Of a DNA stretch of 64,000 nucleotides, positions 23,870 to 35,639 are shown piece after piece; position 1 is the stretch's first letter; every line of letters begins with the position of its first letter. The DNA is from Ganoderma boninense (lineage: Eukaryota > Basidiomycota > Agaricomycetes > Polyporales > Polyporaceae): assembly GCA_002900995.3 (NCBI GenBank), contig PJEW03000018.1:1-64000 (forward strand). The letters run 5' to 3'. The notes beneath the pieces were generated by a model. That model was given only the letters and a program-made list of their open reading frames with translations, was not told the origin of the DNA and made no database searches. A program made the position numbers and the translations under genes.

Positions 23870-24380
23870 AGTGACATGTCCGCAGGAGCCCGGTGTGAGG
23901 CCACCCGCGGGGCTGGCGTACATGCACGGCCTCGAGCCACTAGTTGCCTGACTGGGGTTGGCGTACGTATGGAGTGGTCGCGCACACGTACTCGACGTGT
24001 GATGTTGCATGCGCCGCGTGTGAGGCGCACGCGCCGAGCCACAAGTGCCATGCGTCGGGAGGGCGCACGCGCACAGCGAGGGTCAATGCGCACGCGCCGA
24101 GCCACAAGTGCCATGCGTCGGGTGGACGCACGTATGCAGTGGTCGCGCACACGTACTACACGTGTGAAGTGTCGCATGCGCCGGGTGTGCGCGCACACAC
24201 AGAGATCGTCAAGGCGCACGCGCCGAGCCACAAGTGACCTGCGTCGGGAGGGCGCATGCGCACAGCGAGGGTCAATGCGCACGCGCCGAGCCACAACTGC
24301 CATGCGTCGGGTGGGCGCACGTATGCAGTGGTCGCGCACAGCTACTCCGCGTGCGATATGTTCCATGACCCGGGCTAACG
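23870..24380. repeat. GC-rich minisatellite array 1
   Basis: Repeats of about 60 bp built on GCGCACGCGCCGAGCCACAA followed by GTGCCATGCGTCGGG, seen at about 24030, 24095, 24215 and 24280 with small changes, interleaved with a second motif (CGCACGTATGCAGTGGTCGCG). The array is open in several frames on both strands, which explains the long Arg/His/Cys-rich ORFs there; none looks like a real protein. Confidence 0.8.
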
Positions 24381-24800
24381 CACTCATGCAAGGATGTCCG
24401 TATGCACTACGGCGCGCCAGCACATGTACGCCAGGATGTCGCACATACGGAGCGATGCCAGCCCACTTGCGCTGTGCGTAGCGGATGCCGCATCGCTGGG
24501 CAATCCGCACATGCACAGCTGTTGTAACATGCGCACTCTGCGTCCGACAACATGCTCGAGAAGATCCTCGAGATGTGTGCGCGCACCTAAGTACGCCAAC
24601 CTAAGTACGCGAGGGGTGCACGCACGCGAGCATTGCGCGCCCCATGTCGCACTGTTGGGCACAATCGCGGTGCCATTTCGCGTCCTCCAGCCGCAGCACT
24701 TCCATCCCGCGATCGTTCACATTTGTGAACCAGGTCGCGGCAAGCAATGTACGATGTAATGCGTTGCAAAATACGCCAACAACAGTATGGAAAGCGCTTT

Positions 24801-24891
24801 TAAAAAAAAACACCAAGGGTATTCGAACCAGCGGCTTCACGCGTTTCACGGCATCAACACCACGTGAATGCCACCACTAAGCCACATGGCC
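24801..24891 (-). pseudogene. tRNA-like relic or tRNA-derived SINE
   Basis: On the minus strand there is a good box A (TGGCTTAGTGG, 24874-24884), a box B-like GGTTCGAATACC (24818-24829), and a run of nine Ts just after, as in an RNA polymerase III terminator. The distance between the boxes is about 11 nt more than in an intronless tRNA. A TTCACG..CGTGAA stem lies between them. The acceptor stem pairs at only about five of seven positions and the T-arm is imperfect, so I call a relic, not a working tRNA. Confidence 0.45.
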
Positions 24892-25297
24892 GCAAGTAGG
24901 AACAGACGGTATGAATATATATATCACATCTCAACTGGTAAAAAATCCAAACAGCATAAGTCTCGCCGGCACATATTGACCAATGTTTCCTCCCCTGAAG
25001 TGCAATCCGTCGTTTCTTGAGCGACACGTCGAATGTTAATGCCGTGTACTTCTAGTTGGAGTCTTTGTGCACATAGGTGCCTTCGGTTCCACGGCGCCAG
25101 AGCGTCGCGACCACGCTCTGTGCTTCTCACCTTAACGTCTGCACTCGACCCCCACTCCCATCTCTTCAGCAACCTACTACATCGTTACCCGCTTCCTCCC
25201 GGCGCCAACTCACACAGTCGGTGAGTCCTGCAATACAATCCGTCTGCCCTCTAGCAAGCTCACTCTTTTCTGACAAACTGACAGCCCAGCCCTCGCC
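24892..25297. other. Upstream region of the gene at 25298
   Basis: Contains an AT-rich ATATATATAT stretch near 24915 and a pyrimidine-rich leader before the ATG; no separate gene is seen. Confidence 0.35.
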
Positions 25298-26177
25298 ATG
25301 ATCATCCCTGTCAACATCGATCCTGTCATCACCGGCCTAGTGGACATCGGCGAGAACCCCGCGCAACAGGTGAACGTCCTCAACGTCGTCCGGCTCCAAC
25401 TCCCAATCGATTCTCGATATATGCATTGCTCTCTCGTCATCACAACCATCGCTCCTACGCATGGAAACGATCTCGTGCACGTTGTCTCCTTCAACGGCGT
25501 AGGTGCATTCTGCACAGACGCGATAGCCCTCGTCCACTTCAGTGATCACGTCGCACTGGCTGCCGCAATTCGTCCTCTCTCTGTCTTCTCGCCTTTCCTC
25601 ATCTCGCTCGCATGCCACAGCGTGGCGACTGGCCTCATGTACGTTTTCCCTCCTCCTGCCTTCGACTCCTCGAACCCTGGCACACACGGCAATGAGGCCC
25701 TCCCTATCGTCCTCGTCATCATCGAGGCAGGTGCGTCCCTCCCACAACTCATGTGCTGTGGCGACCGCCACGTACCTTGCGCTCATGATTTCACTGGGTC
25801 ATCTTGCAGACGCATCGATTCCTTTCGACGTCCACCCCATCTTCTTGCTCCTAGACACCACGAGCAGCGCCGTGCCAGGCCTTATGTCCGTCGCGTCCGC
25901 TCTCATCGTCCAAGCCAGGACCATCGCGAACGTGCCCTTCTCTCTCCACGTCGCACCCCACTTTCTTGTCGCCCTCGCAAACGCCACGATGCCAGGTCTG
26001 CATGCCCCCGGCGTGACCGTTCTTGCCCCATTGCCCCTCGCCACTGCTCGCGCGATCCTCTTTCCGGTTTCGTCGTCGACAACTTCCCATGAGCAGCCAA
26101 TGGAAGTTGACGAAAGCGACTCCGATTGGTTCAGTGGCGGTGTCGAGGCCATGAACGTCGAGGAGGACGTCTTCTAA
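25298..26177 (+). CDS. Uncharacterised protein, 266 aa
   Basis: Two exons, 25298-25730 and 25810-26177, join in phase 1 across GTGCGT..GCAG to give VIIEADASIPFDVHPIFLLL. The product is rich in Val, Ala, Pro and His, starts MIIPVNIDPVITGLVDIGEN and has a short acidic C-terminal tail (MEVDESDSDW and EEDVF). There is no signal peptide or confident membrane span; hydrophobic stretches such as LVALANATMPGL are broken by polar residues. The minus strand is open too over part of it, which weakens the call, but the splice junction and the natural C-terminus favour this strand. I do not recognise the family. Confidence 0.5.
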
Positions 26178-27480
26178 GTGATTTGCTGAGCACTCAAGGT
26201 TAGCATTCGATTCGACTCTGGTAGATGTTTCGAACGAGTTACTATTACACGTTCAGATGTTCTTTGCCAGTCCCATTTTCGGCTTGTCCGCCTGTCTTGA
26301 GCCACATATGTCGTGGCTCGTTCGGTTCACGTAACGCATTTCAGTTTGCTACCAACCCCAGTTTTCAGCGAAATCATACCCCCACTCCGTCCCACCTGTC
26401 CCACCACACTGCAATGTCTCTGCAATCCTAGTATCCTGCTTTCTTGGCCAATCTCATTCGCTGTGCTTTTCTGCTAGTCCTCGGCAATGGTCCCCCGCTG
26501 ATTACGGTGTTACTATCCTCTTGTAGTTCGGCTTATGTTTTCGGTTGTGTCATGCTATCCAACGCGCTATCGTCTACGTCGATTTCTTCCAGTCCTCCAG
26601 TAGCTACTGCGCATCTTAGAGCTGTTCTATACCCCACTCAGTTGTATCTTGCTGTATTTTACCTCTCTTGCCCTCGTGGTTCACCTTTTTCTCTTCGTCG
26701 GCGTGTAATGATCGAGGCGTAAGTTGTTGCCTCTCTGATTTTCCGCGACTTATGCGTCCTCATCCTCAACGTACACAGTACTGCCTCATTACAACAATGC
26801 ATTCAATGGAATGACTTCACACGCCCAATCCATGGGTTTTGGTAGAGCGCGCCCATCAACAAGTCGTCGGCGCGACATCCAATCCCTCCCCTCTACGGTC
26901 TCCAGTGATGTCTTCATAAGGGTCGTCTGAGCACACCATGCCCCTCAGCACGAGTACGCGATTTTCGATACGACTCTGCCATGTCACCTTCTCTTACTCG
27001 CTCGGGCACCGGCACTACCATGCAGATGCACTGACACACGCAAGGCGTGTAACCGCGTACTCCTCACGGGTCTGCCTCCTATCGCCAGCATGTCGTTCCC
27101 GTTGTTCCCGGCCTTGACAGGCAACGACATGGCAGGGCACCGTCCAGGGTGCTGACTCGTTAACGTGCGACACTAGTCCGTGCTCGTGGGAGGGTACTTC
27201 ACGTGCGGGTAGCGGTAACATTCGGACACCGGGTCAGAGGCATGTCGCTGCAGCGGTAGGCGGTAGAGCGCAAGCTCTCAGGCGACGCACGGGATGCCAA
27301 GGTGAGCCACAGTCGACATTCCGTCGAAAGCCGTGAGGGCCCTATTTTAGGAGCTAAGTCGGTGAACATCTGCCTCGTTGCATCTGCCCAGGCCGTCGTA
27401 GCAGAACATCTTCCGCCGCAAATCCATTCGCCGTTCGACCAAGGTGCGTAACACGGAGGGCTCTCAACGTCTGCTCTACA
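26178..27480. other. Intergenic, nothing recognised
   Basis: Pyrimidine-rich 3' flank of the preceding gene, then sequence with short chance frames on both strands (26225-26722 plus, 27015-27221 minus). Confidence 0.4.
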
Positions 27481-28277
27481 TCAAGGGTACATGTGTGCTA
27501 CACGTGGGCAAACATCCATCTGTCCTTAGAACATCAAGTGGTCTCCGAGGATATGCTGTGCGTAACCTTTATCATCGCGGCAAGACGGGCAATTAACTGT
27601 GTCACTTACAGGATAGCGATTACGCAACCATTGCGCCACGCGATGGAGGTGAGCTTCGCCTCGCATGAGCTGCTGGGCGGGTGGGAAGCCGTCGAGGAAG
27701 ACACCCCAGAAGAGGGGCCACTCCGCCACGTCGATGCCGTCCGCACCTGGACGGCACAATGCTCGAAGGAAGCGGGCGATCGTGAGAAGTGTAAGACGTT
27801 GATTGGTGTGGAGTGCCGGCAGAAGTGTCTCATCTCCGCTCTGGAACGTCTGGACCCAATCCTCCCATCGTCGATGCCCCCACATGACCATCTCAACACT
27901 GTCTGGGAAGACGAGCTGCAAGATTGACAGTGAGATCGTCATTGACAGTTGATGCAGCATTCACAACTCGCCGTGCTATCCGTGGGCTCCCGACTGGCAC
28001 CGCCAATGCCGACGAGACGGAACTCGTACACCAATTCCGCCACCTCGCCTGGCTCTCGGGAGGGGTATCGGCCGCAACCAATGTAGATTTGGGGAGGGGG
28101 AGTGTCTTCAGGTCGCCCGCCAGGCTGCGAAATCCACAGCACAGACCCTAGCGCGAAGAATGAAGGCGGCTTCGGGTTGTCGGTGGACGATTGCGTAGAG
28201 ATCGCAGGGGGAGCGGCGTTGCCTTCGGACCGCGTGGCGTGTGGGGGATGAGTGGCGTCCATGCTCGACGCCAGCAT
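27481..28277 (-). CDS. Uncharacterised small protein, 196 aa, divergent from the KDZ gene
   Basis: Three exons join in phase: 28032-28277, 27610-27915 and 27481-27519. The N-terminus is polar (MLASSMDATHPPHATRSEGN), followed by a compact conserved-looking block (FFALGSVLWISQPGGRPEDT, then CGRYPSREPGEVAEL) that continues after the first intron with LVFPDSVEMVMWGHRRWEDW. There are no signals or membrane spans. The first donor (GTGTAC) is weak; the second (GTAAGT) is strong. The gene faces away from the transposase gene with only about 257 bp between the two ATGs, so the two may share a promoter. I recognise no named domain. Confidence 0.5.
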
Positions 28278-28295
28278 GGGGACTATGTCTTTGTC

Positions 28296-28304
28296 TTATT
28301 TAAA
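28296..28304 (+). promoter_or_regulatory. TATA-like element in the divergent promoter
   Basis: TTATTTAAA about 230 nt upstream of the KDZ gene ATG and just upstream of the divergent small gene. It could direct transcription of the KDZ gene. Confidence 0.35.
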
Positions 28305-28534
28305 CCCCTCCACCACACTCAGCACTCCGATAATGCCTCTGGCGCGATACCTATAAACGTACGATTGGCGATGGATTAGGTGGTTTCGGTCAATTTACAT
28401 CACCCCGCAACGTCGGGGCCTCGAGCTATTGACAGGCGTATCCGTGTTCGAATTGTCCTGTGTTCGCTGTCTGCCGTCGCTCCTATCGTCCCTTCGCCTA
28501 CCAAGCTGCTGCCACTGTCGTTCCCTGACTCTCG

Positions 28535-30727
28535 ATGATCCCCTTGCAAACGTTGTTCGAGCGTATCAGTCAAGACAATGCACTTACTCAGCGTCTGCAT
28601 CTCGAGACACTTACTCGCTTCTTCGACATCATCGACAGATTCATGCCTTACATCCTCACTTCATCGCCTCGCCAACAGGCGGGCGTCCCCGCTCTGCCCG
28701 CGAAAGTACGAGATGTACTTGCCATGGCTCTCAGCTTGTCATACGACGATGTGGACGGTCTGTGGGCGAAAACTGGTGACTTGCTGTGGCGTCGAGGCGA
28801 GAGGCTGAACAGTAGTGCCGATATCTGTGGCCTTGATGGCATTCTCAGTCAAAGTGCTCCTCAGTTTGAGCTGGGTGCGTCACATACATGTATGTTTTTC
28901 ATGTTCTAACTAGCTATAGGAGCGGAGATCTTGAGCGCGCCTGTCCTGCAATGCATACAAGAACATTGTCCACAACGCGGGCTTGCTTTGGGCGGAAATC
29001 GGAAGGACTACTCAGGAACATTGTTCACTCACGGTAGAGGCACGTTGCCAGTTCAAATCATGACATTGTATTGCCGCGGTAGGATCCCTCCACACTTTAC
29101 CAAGTATAGGTCTCATGCATTGTAAATCTAGGCTGCCAAACAACGTACCGGCCGAACTACTATGTCTCGAACGCAGACGCCCCTGGGGCCGTACGGCGTT
29201 ACTACGAAGGGGTCCCCCAACATGTCGAAGTCACGCAGCACTCATATGTCGACCGGCAGCTGATCGGATTGTTTCGTCACCAGATGGCCTTCGCCCAGTG
29301 AGCTCATTTAATCACGCATGCATCGCAAGTCAGCTGCTTATCGTTGGTACAGCGCCTCCGGAGATGCATGCGCAAAGATATACAATCTGTCAAACGTGAC
29401 GACATCGCCAGGTAACCCAACCCTGACCTCCGATATGGTCTGGAGCGCTTTCTACCTCCATGGCCTCATGCTTTCCCATTGCCGACGCAACTCCATCCTT
29501 GAGCTTCCTCATCATGGAGAGGCGGTAGACCGTTTGACTGCCGCCTTGGATGCGCGCAATGACGAGATGGTCGGTATCGGACAACCCCATTGGGCGCATG
29601 CTTGCGACGACTGTGAAAAATCGGTGAAAATAGAGACCGAGCAGGGATCGACGTCAGGTAGGAGATATCGTGACTTGATTGACATTTCTGATGGAATTGT
29701 TATCTTCAGGTCGTATTTCGGCTTGCGTCATGGACGGCGTTTGCATCGGCCACCCGCGGTGCCAAGTCTATCACTGCACCGAGCGTCTCAGGTCTCCACG
29801 CGACAGACATTGCAACACTCATCGAGCTTTGGATAACGTGTGCGCCATTGTGGGTTGCCAGGAGCCGTGTGCGGATGGGAAACGAACTTGCAGCCATTCA
29901 GAACATCGCGACGTTGAGGAAGACAGGCAGCGAAGAGGTCGTTCCCTCTTCGAGCTCAAGCATCGCCTTGAGGCTAGGCATATGGCTTCTAGTATCCGCG
30001 GCCTCACGGCCGAGCACCCACAGTCTGACGAGATGGATGACATAGACATGGAAGAACTGCCTACCTCGTCTAATGTGGCCGGGAAAGAACCTGAATCGCG
30101 CAAGCCGAAAGTCAAGACGACATTGACACGCCGTTGGACTCACAACGAGCAGTTGCTTGTACGCCCGTGCGGGGTCATAGTCTCACACTGTACATTCTTT
30201 GAAGCGGAATCGCTTCCGAACGAACGAGTAAGTGCCTACATTCAAGGTCGAGATCAGAGCTTGACGCGTCGTAGCTTTTCCTCAACACAACATTTCCTCA
30301 CCACTTCCCTCGAGCGCTGCCATCTTTCCTGTTCTTCGATAACAACTGCCAACTGCTCGCGCACCTCGTCAACGTCCAGGACGACCATTTGCTTCGCATG
30401 GGGTTTCCCGTGGACGTCTTCCATGCCGTCAACAAGCACTCGGAGGACGACGGATATTGCCAGGAACACTGTAATCCCGCTGGTTTTCCGGAGCTGTTGG
30501 ATGACAACGATGAGTGGATCTTCAACTCATCAGTTTGTGAACAGATCAATGTGTGGGTCGGCAAGTTTCTCCCTATCGTTCGGGAGATGTCGGAGGTCCA
30601 CTTCAACTTCTTCCTGGATGAGATGATGTCAACCCACAACGAGCTCAAGGTTTCCATCCTCGCTGCCAGAGGAAGGCACCCTCGATTAGTACCCGTCGAG
30701 GAACTACTGTTGCCCGTTTGTACGTAG
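28535..30727 (+). CDS. KDZ-superfamily transposase with CxC cysteine clusters
   Basis: Exons: 28535-28874, 28920-29078, 29132 to about 29275, about 29334-29657, 29710-30227 and 30275-30727; roughly 645 residues. The Kyakuja-Dileera-Zisupton proteins of basidiomycetes carry cysteine-cluster domains before an RNase H-fold transposase. Here LYCRGCQTTYRPNYYVSNAD matches a CxC5-like cluster, and MDGVCIGHPRCQVYHC with RHCNTHRALDNVCAIVGC and CSHSEHRDVE matches a CxC6-like cluster. The catalytic part shows SFLFFDNNCQLLAHL (acidic Asp), FPVDVFHAVNKHSEDD, CNPAGFPELLDD and FNSSVCEQINVW (acidic Glu). The protein probably cuts and moves DNA in the nucleus. The exact third intron is uncertain: only a weak GTCACC donor keeps frame, so the copy may be damaged there. 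No terminal repeats of the element were found. Confidence 0.8.
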
Positions 30728-30860
30728 CTCAACTCATGTATGCTCTGTTCTGAATAATCTCAACGACATCGTGGATGTGCATCCAAGCGGGATAACATTT
30801 ATCAGCCCGTGGTCATCCTGCCTTCATGCCGGCCGACTTCCGGAGGTTACATGCGTGCTA

Positions 30861-33621
30861 TCATTGCGGCTCGGTTGCCTGAACAAAATTGCGGAAAGTG
30901 AAATCCCAAGATGCCTTATCCACGCGTTCTGCCAAATGTCCTGCCTTCTTGAACCCCTTGAGTCTATCCTTCCATTCCGTGGCATTTAACGGGTGCTCAC
31001 GGCCAGCAAGGATGCCCTGAACACGTTCCTGGAACCAGTGTTCCTGCCATGGCGTCCAGATTCCCGTGTACGCCCCGCCTCTCACCCATGCTGAATGTCT
31101 CGGCCACCATGAAGCATCCTCGGTCTGCGTACGAAGGCCTGATTTTCTGATACTCAGTTCAGTCAGTGGTGATCACTTATCGTTACGCACCTGTGTAAAC
31201 TTTGACTACTCCGGCTATAACGTCCAGCTCTTCGAGCGACAACCCGTCATCGTAATACGCCTCGTCTCCTTTGTCAATTGTCATGGGCAGGTGGTGCGCA
31301 ATCACGATTGATGGACCATCCTGAAGATCACCTTGGTTGGCGACAGGGTCCACCTGGCCTGTGACATGTCGCATGATACGCCATACAATCCCGCCCTTCA
31401 GCCAGGCGGCGCGTGCATGAGGTGAAGCTGCGAGCTCCAAAACTCGTTGGCAATATGACTCGTAGTCTTGGACGGTGGGCCGCTGCCCCAGAGATCGCCA
31501 GGGGGGAAGCATTCGTTGTCTGGATGCGAGAGGGAGCGCGTACATGGGGGGGGCAGGGCGTTTGAGTAGTGTCGCTGTCCGAAACGGGACGCCGACGGAC
31601 ACCAGACTGTTCATGGCCTCTCTCGACGTCCCCCCTTCGCCAAGCCTACGGAGAAGCCATAGGGCACCCGAGGCCGTCGTGAGGATCGACCAACAGACGT
31701 TATCCACATCATTGTTGAATTTCACCAGTACCCAATGGGCGATGTTGTCCGTTTCTACAACGTGAGTTGCTGCACGGTGGTGCTGAAACGACATGCGCGA
31801 ATGCTGTTGTCCTTCGCGTAGCAGGAATGCAGAATTGCGTGTGTCGAGGTCCCAAGTGTGCATCAGGGCCCGAGACCGTAAGTCGCCAGCTAGCATTGCC
31901 GACACCCATCCCGCGACGAGAGCTTGCTGCGCAGCGTCGAATGGAAGATTCGACGCCTCCTCACTGAAAATTTGCGGCAGGCGACTAGCCCACGTGGTGT
32001 AGTCTACTCCAGGGAATGTGCGGGAGTCTGTGATGGAGATGCCGTACCAATGGCCGAGATGGTAGTTCAAGGGGAACACCATGTCATCCTTCTCGTCTTC
32101 AGACGCAGCGACGAAGAGCGACGTGTCGGCTGTCAGGAGCTGGTACATGTCGTCATTGTTCACCCGTGATGCGGACGACGTCCCCACCGGGCACACTGGC
32201 CGTCGACCGGTGTCGTCATTGTTTCGGACGGTAGGCGCAAGAGTGTCGGACAGATTTTCCACCTCGGATGCTCCCCAGCCCTGCGGGAACCATAGGTCCC
32301 AGTCGTCAAAGAATGCATTGTACTTGCGGAAGGCAGTTGGATGGACCATCCAGATGCTCCTGAAAGCTGAGCGGGGAATGGGGTATCTGTATTCCAGACC
32401 GTGCCATTGAGGCGGTAAATCCGGGAACAGCTGTTCAGCTTTTACCCAGAGGAAGACGCGCGTGCGACGATAGGGAGGCAAGCCGCTCTCTGCATGGGCA
32501 GCGCGCCCATGACGCCTCTGCATCTGCAGCATCGACTCTTGACATTCCTGATCAGGGCGGTACGTCTCCCTTCTGGCAACAAATTCGATTCGGGACTCTC
32601 CCGGGAGCTGGTATGGTCCAAATGGCGGTGACAGTTGGTCTACGACTGCGAAGTCTGGGCAAGGTCGCGTTTCACCGTGACGGCAAAGTGTCACGATGCG
32701 CGGCTTCCCGGCGGGGGCGTGCTCACAGGCTAAAAAGAAATCGGCAGGTGTTGGGGGAGCGAATGATTTCATGAATGGAAGAGCTTGTCCGCATGACTTC
32801 ACCTCTTGTGCGGTACGCCACAAGATGAACACAGGGACATTGGCGGCACGTAGCACGGGAGTGATAGCCAGCGGGATGCGGTCCTTGGCGTCGAAAACTG
32901 TTCCTACGCGTAGATTGAAGGAGAAGTCGCTGACGATCGAGTCGTTCAAAGCATCTATCCAGGACAAAGGCACACCATTCTTGCTCAGGAAGTCGATCCA
33001 ATCCGGAACAACTTTGTCTGTGTGGTAATGGTAGTGGCTAGTCCGCACTTGCGGGACATGACCGTCTTGGGGGCCTGGAAACAGCCAGAGTGCAATGGCC
33101 AATGAGCAACGCGCTATGAGAAGCTGAAAGGCGACGTGCGCGCGACGGATGGCTAGCTGAGCGCCTTGAGGCGTCTTGTGGAGACTCCTGTAGCCAGAAT
33201 CCTCTGGATGCGACCAGTGCTGTTGAAGACGAATTGCGCGCCTTGCAGATGACCCACACGAGCTTTGTTCCGTGGAAGTCATCAGCAACTCCGAGACATA
33301 CAACAAGCCTTTTTCCAGCCGCATCCACGCGTTCCGTATCTCATCTGGCAGCGCCCACCGTCCCTCATGACGCGCGAGCGTTAACGTTGTAGGATCTACG
33401 CACACTCGGGAAAGGAGCGGGTCGCCGACGGGGAGCCTGCGCAGGAGAAAGGGGAGCTCAGGATAAGAGCCGATGTTGAGCTGCGGTCGAAGAAGAGTGC
33501 CTAGGGAACTGGAGGCTAGGGTGTTCGCATCGATCGATGTGGCGAATTTTGGAATGATGGGTGGCGCGTTGGTGACGGTATATACTTGTTTTGTCTCGTC
33601 AGAAAATGTCTGTGGCTTCAT
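30861..33621 (-). CDS. Large uncharacterised Agaricomycete-type protein, 902 aa
   Basis: Two exons, 31191-33621 and 30861-31138, join in phase 1 (GTGCGT..ATCAG) to read VVKVYTG-LRTQTEDASWWP. The protein is soluble with no signal peptide. It has a Leu/Pro-rich N-terminal block (LPFLLRRLPVGDPLLSRV), a middle region with LVFLW/VFLWVKAEQLFPDLPP and WDLWFPQGWG, and a Trp-rich C-terminus (WWPRHSAWVRGG, GIWTPWQEHWFQERV). I recall similar large unnamed proteins with this Trp-rich end being numerous in polypore genomes, but cannot name a domain. Its 3' end faces the transposase gene, 134 bp away. Function unknown. Confidence 0.7.
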
Positions 33622-34325
33622 CCTCCTTCACGATATGGGTTAGGATGACGACTTGGACGTACGTCCTTGGCGAGTTATGGAACTTACCAATTTTCTGAAG
33701 ACATGATGATCGCGCGACTGAGGGGTGTACAGATCTGAAGATATGGCTGCATCACCTGTCAACCATCCGAGCGCAGCCTATGGTGTACAATCTTAACTAT
33801 ACCTTTGGAGACTCCGACAGCGAGATGGCAACCAGTGGCGAACGGGGGGCGGGTAGATGACGGAATAGCGACAGTCGCGTGCGGTGCTGCGGGAGCGCTG
33901 CTGAGCACGGGTCTGGCAAACTTCATATACTTATCCAGACCTCTCGTATGGAATTTGCCCGTGCTGCAGCACGTCGCCCTGAATCCAATAATGGTTCCGG
34001 GGTCCAACATAAGTCCTTATTGTTCACGAGATCCCCATAGATTTGCAGGGCTGCGCTGATGGATTGACAGCGCGGCATTGAATATGCCTAATTTGACCAT
34101 GCCATAATTGTAAACCATATTATATTAATGTTAATTTAGGCATCAGAGCAGAACTATCTACCTGTGCCGCAACGTGGTGGTGCAAATCAAATTGGACTCG
34201 CCGGATACGGCTGTCAGCGACCTGCGTTCATGGACCGCCGGATGACCTCTGCACCGCGCTCTGGGTGAACAGATCACCAAATGCTTCAACTGAGAGCACG
34301 CAGTAAACGCTTCGCGCGACAGTGT
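33622..34325. other. Intergenic, AT-richer
   Basis: Promoter side of the 902-residue gene and 3' flank of the next minus-strand gene. A short AT-rich stretch near 34080-34140 stands out; no gene is supported. Confidence 0.4.
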
Positions 34326-35172
34326 TCATTGCATGATGTCGACACCACGTGAAGTAGCAAGATACAAACTTAAAGTCTTGAGCTTGAACTCGGCCCTGTA
34401 GACCTCGCCGACCTTAATACGCACGCACCGCATTTCCATGCGCACTACGTCGCCCCCCACCAACTCGTTGATGCTAAGTGCCGCCACTTTGTGCTGCGCT
34501 TCCTTGCAGCCGCTGCGATCGTAGACGTTGAGCAGCCTGGAGCGGGGCCCGGCAGACTCGCGGCGCACAAGGATCTGGTAGATCGCACCTTCTGCAACGA
34601 ATGATTAAAATATCGGCGGCGATACGGGATCGTCACTTACGTCCACCCGGTTGAGCCAGGTTGTGAATGCGGCCAAGCCTCTCCGCATCGGCCGCGCAAA
34701 ACAGCTCGATGATCACGGTGAGCTTTGTGGGTTTGTGGCGCTTGAGAACCAACTCATAGCTAGCTAGACTCCCGAAGGCGACGATGACTACCGCCCGCGA
34801 CTGAGGCCCAGGAATGCAGAGCGTGTTGCTTTCGCTCCAAGTCGCCTCATGGGGAATGTCGCGGAGGTGGTAAACGGGAGGTCCGTCGCTGATGGGGTCG
34901 CGCAGAAGTTGCCAGATCGCCCTAGGCCGCTCATGAGCAGACGCAGACAACAGAGCGAACTTCATAGGGACGTACTTCGAGTGCCGTGTCAAGGCGAAAT
35001 CAAGACTCAACAGAGTTCCCTGGCCGTCATCCTCGCCGGCATCAACAGTAGCGTTCGACTCGTGCACATCACCTTCGCTCTCCTCATCGGTGAGCGAGAT
35101 CGTGCCCAGGTCTTCGTTTTGACGTCTAGACATCGACTCAGGTTGGAGAACGCGCTTTCTCTTTGGCGGCAT
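34326..35172 (-). CDS. Uncharacterised protein with basic N-terminus, 265 aa
   Basis: Two exons, 34641-35172 and 34326-34591, join in phase 1 across a GTAAGT..GCAG intron to read LAQPGGQGAIYQILV. The start MPPKRKRVLQ looks like a nuclear localisation signal, followed by an acidic linker (LTDEESEGDVHES). The rest looks like a small beta-rich fold (TLCIPGPQSRAVVIVAFGS, LTVIIELFCAADAERL, DVVRMEMRCVRIKVGEV). The same frame is open upstream to 35298, but the local ATG pair at 35172-35175 gives the natural start. I recognise no family. Codon use and intron signals match the neighbouring minus-strand genes, so it is probably a real gene. Confidence 0.6.
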
Positions 35173-35639
35173 CATGCGTGAGATGAGGAGCGGTATGCAC
35201 GGGGGTAGTAGGAAGGCACAGGCTGAAAGGTCGTTTTCGCAGAGGACGCCCACTTGTACTTGGTATACACGGGCATTCCAGGAACGACCCGTGAACATCC
35301 CGTAGGAGTGGGAATTAGATTATTCAATACGTCAAGGTGTCCGCAGTTGCGCATATGCGATACGATGACATCTCGAGGTTGAGTCGAGAAGCCACCCCGC
35401 TCAGCTGTCTTCCCATGATGATACTACCGCACTTATCTTTTTCGACGCTTCGTCATTGCGAGGCCCAATCACGCTTAATGTGAGGCCCCGGCCGCCCGAT
35501 TGGCCCTTCGGATGTTGACAACTGACATGGGGACCACGCTGAACGACCGCCCGTGTCGTTGTCCACCACCTAGGCACCAGAAACCACTGCGCATTACGGG
35601 CGATTACATGACACAGACGATTACGTATCCTGACGAAGG
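35173..35639. other. Spacer between two same-strand genes
   Basis: 467 bp holding the promoter of the gene ending at 34326 and the 3' flank of the acidic-tail gene. No other feature is visible. Confidence 0.4.

Noticed and set aside
23836..24516. A 226-codon minus-strand and a 201-codon plus-strand frame rich in Arg
   Set aside because: Both come from minisatellite array 1 and have no protein-like composition.
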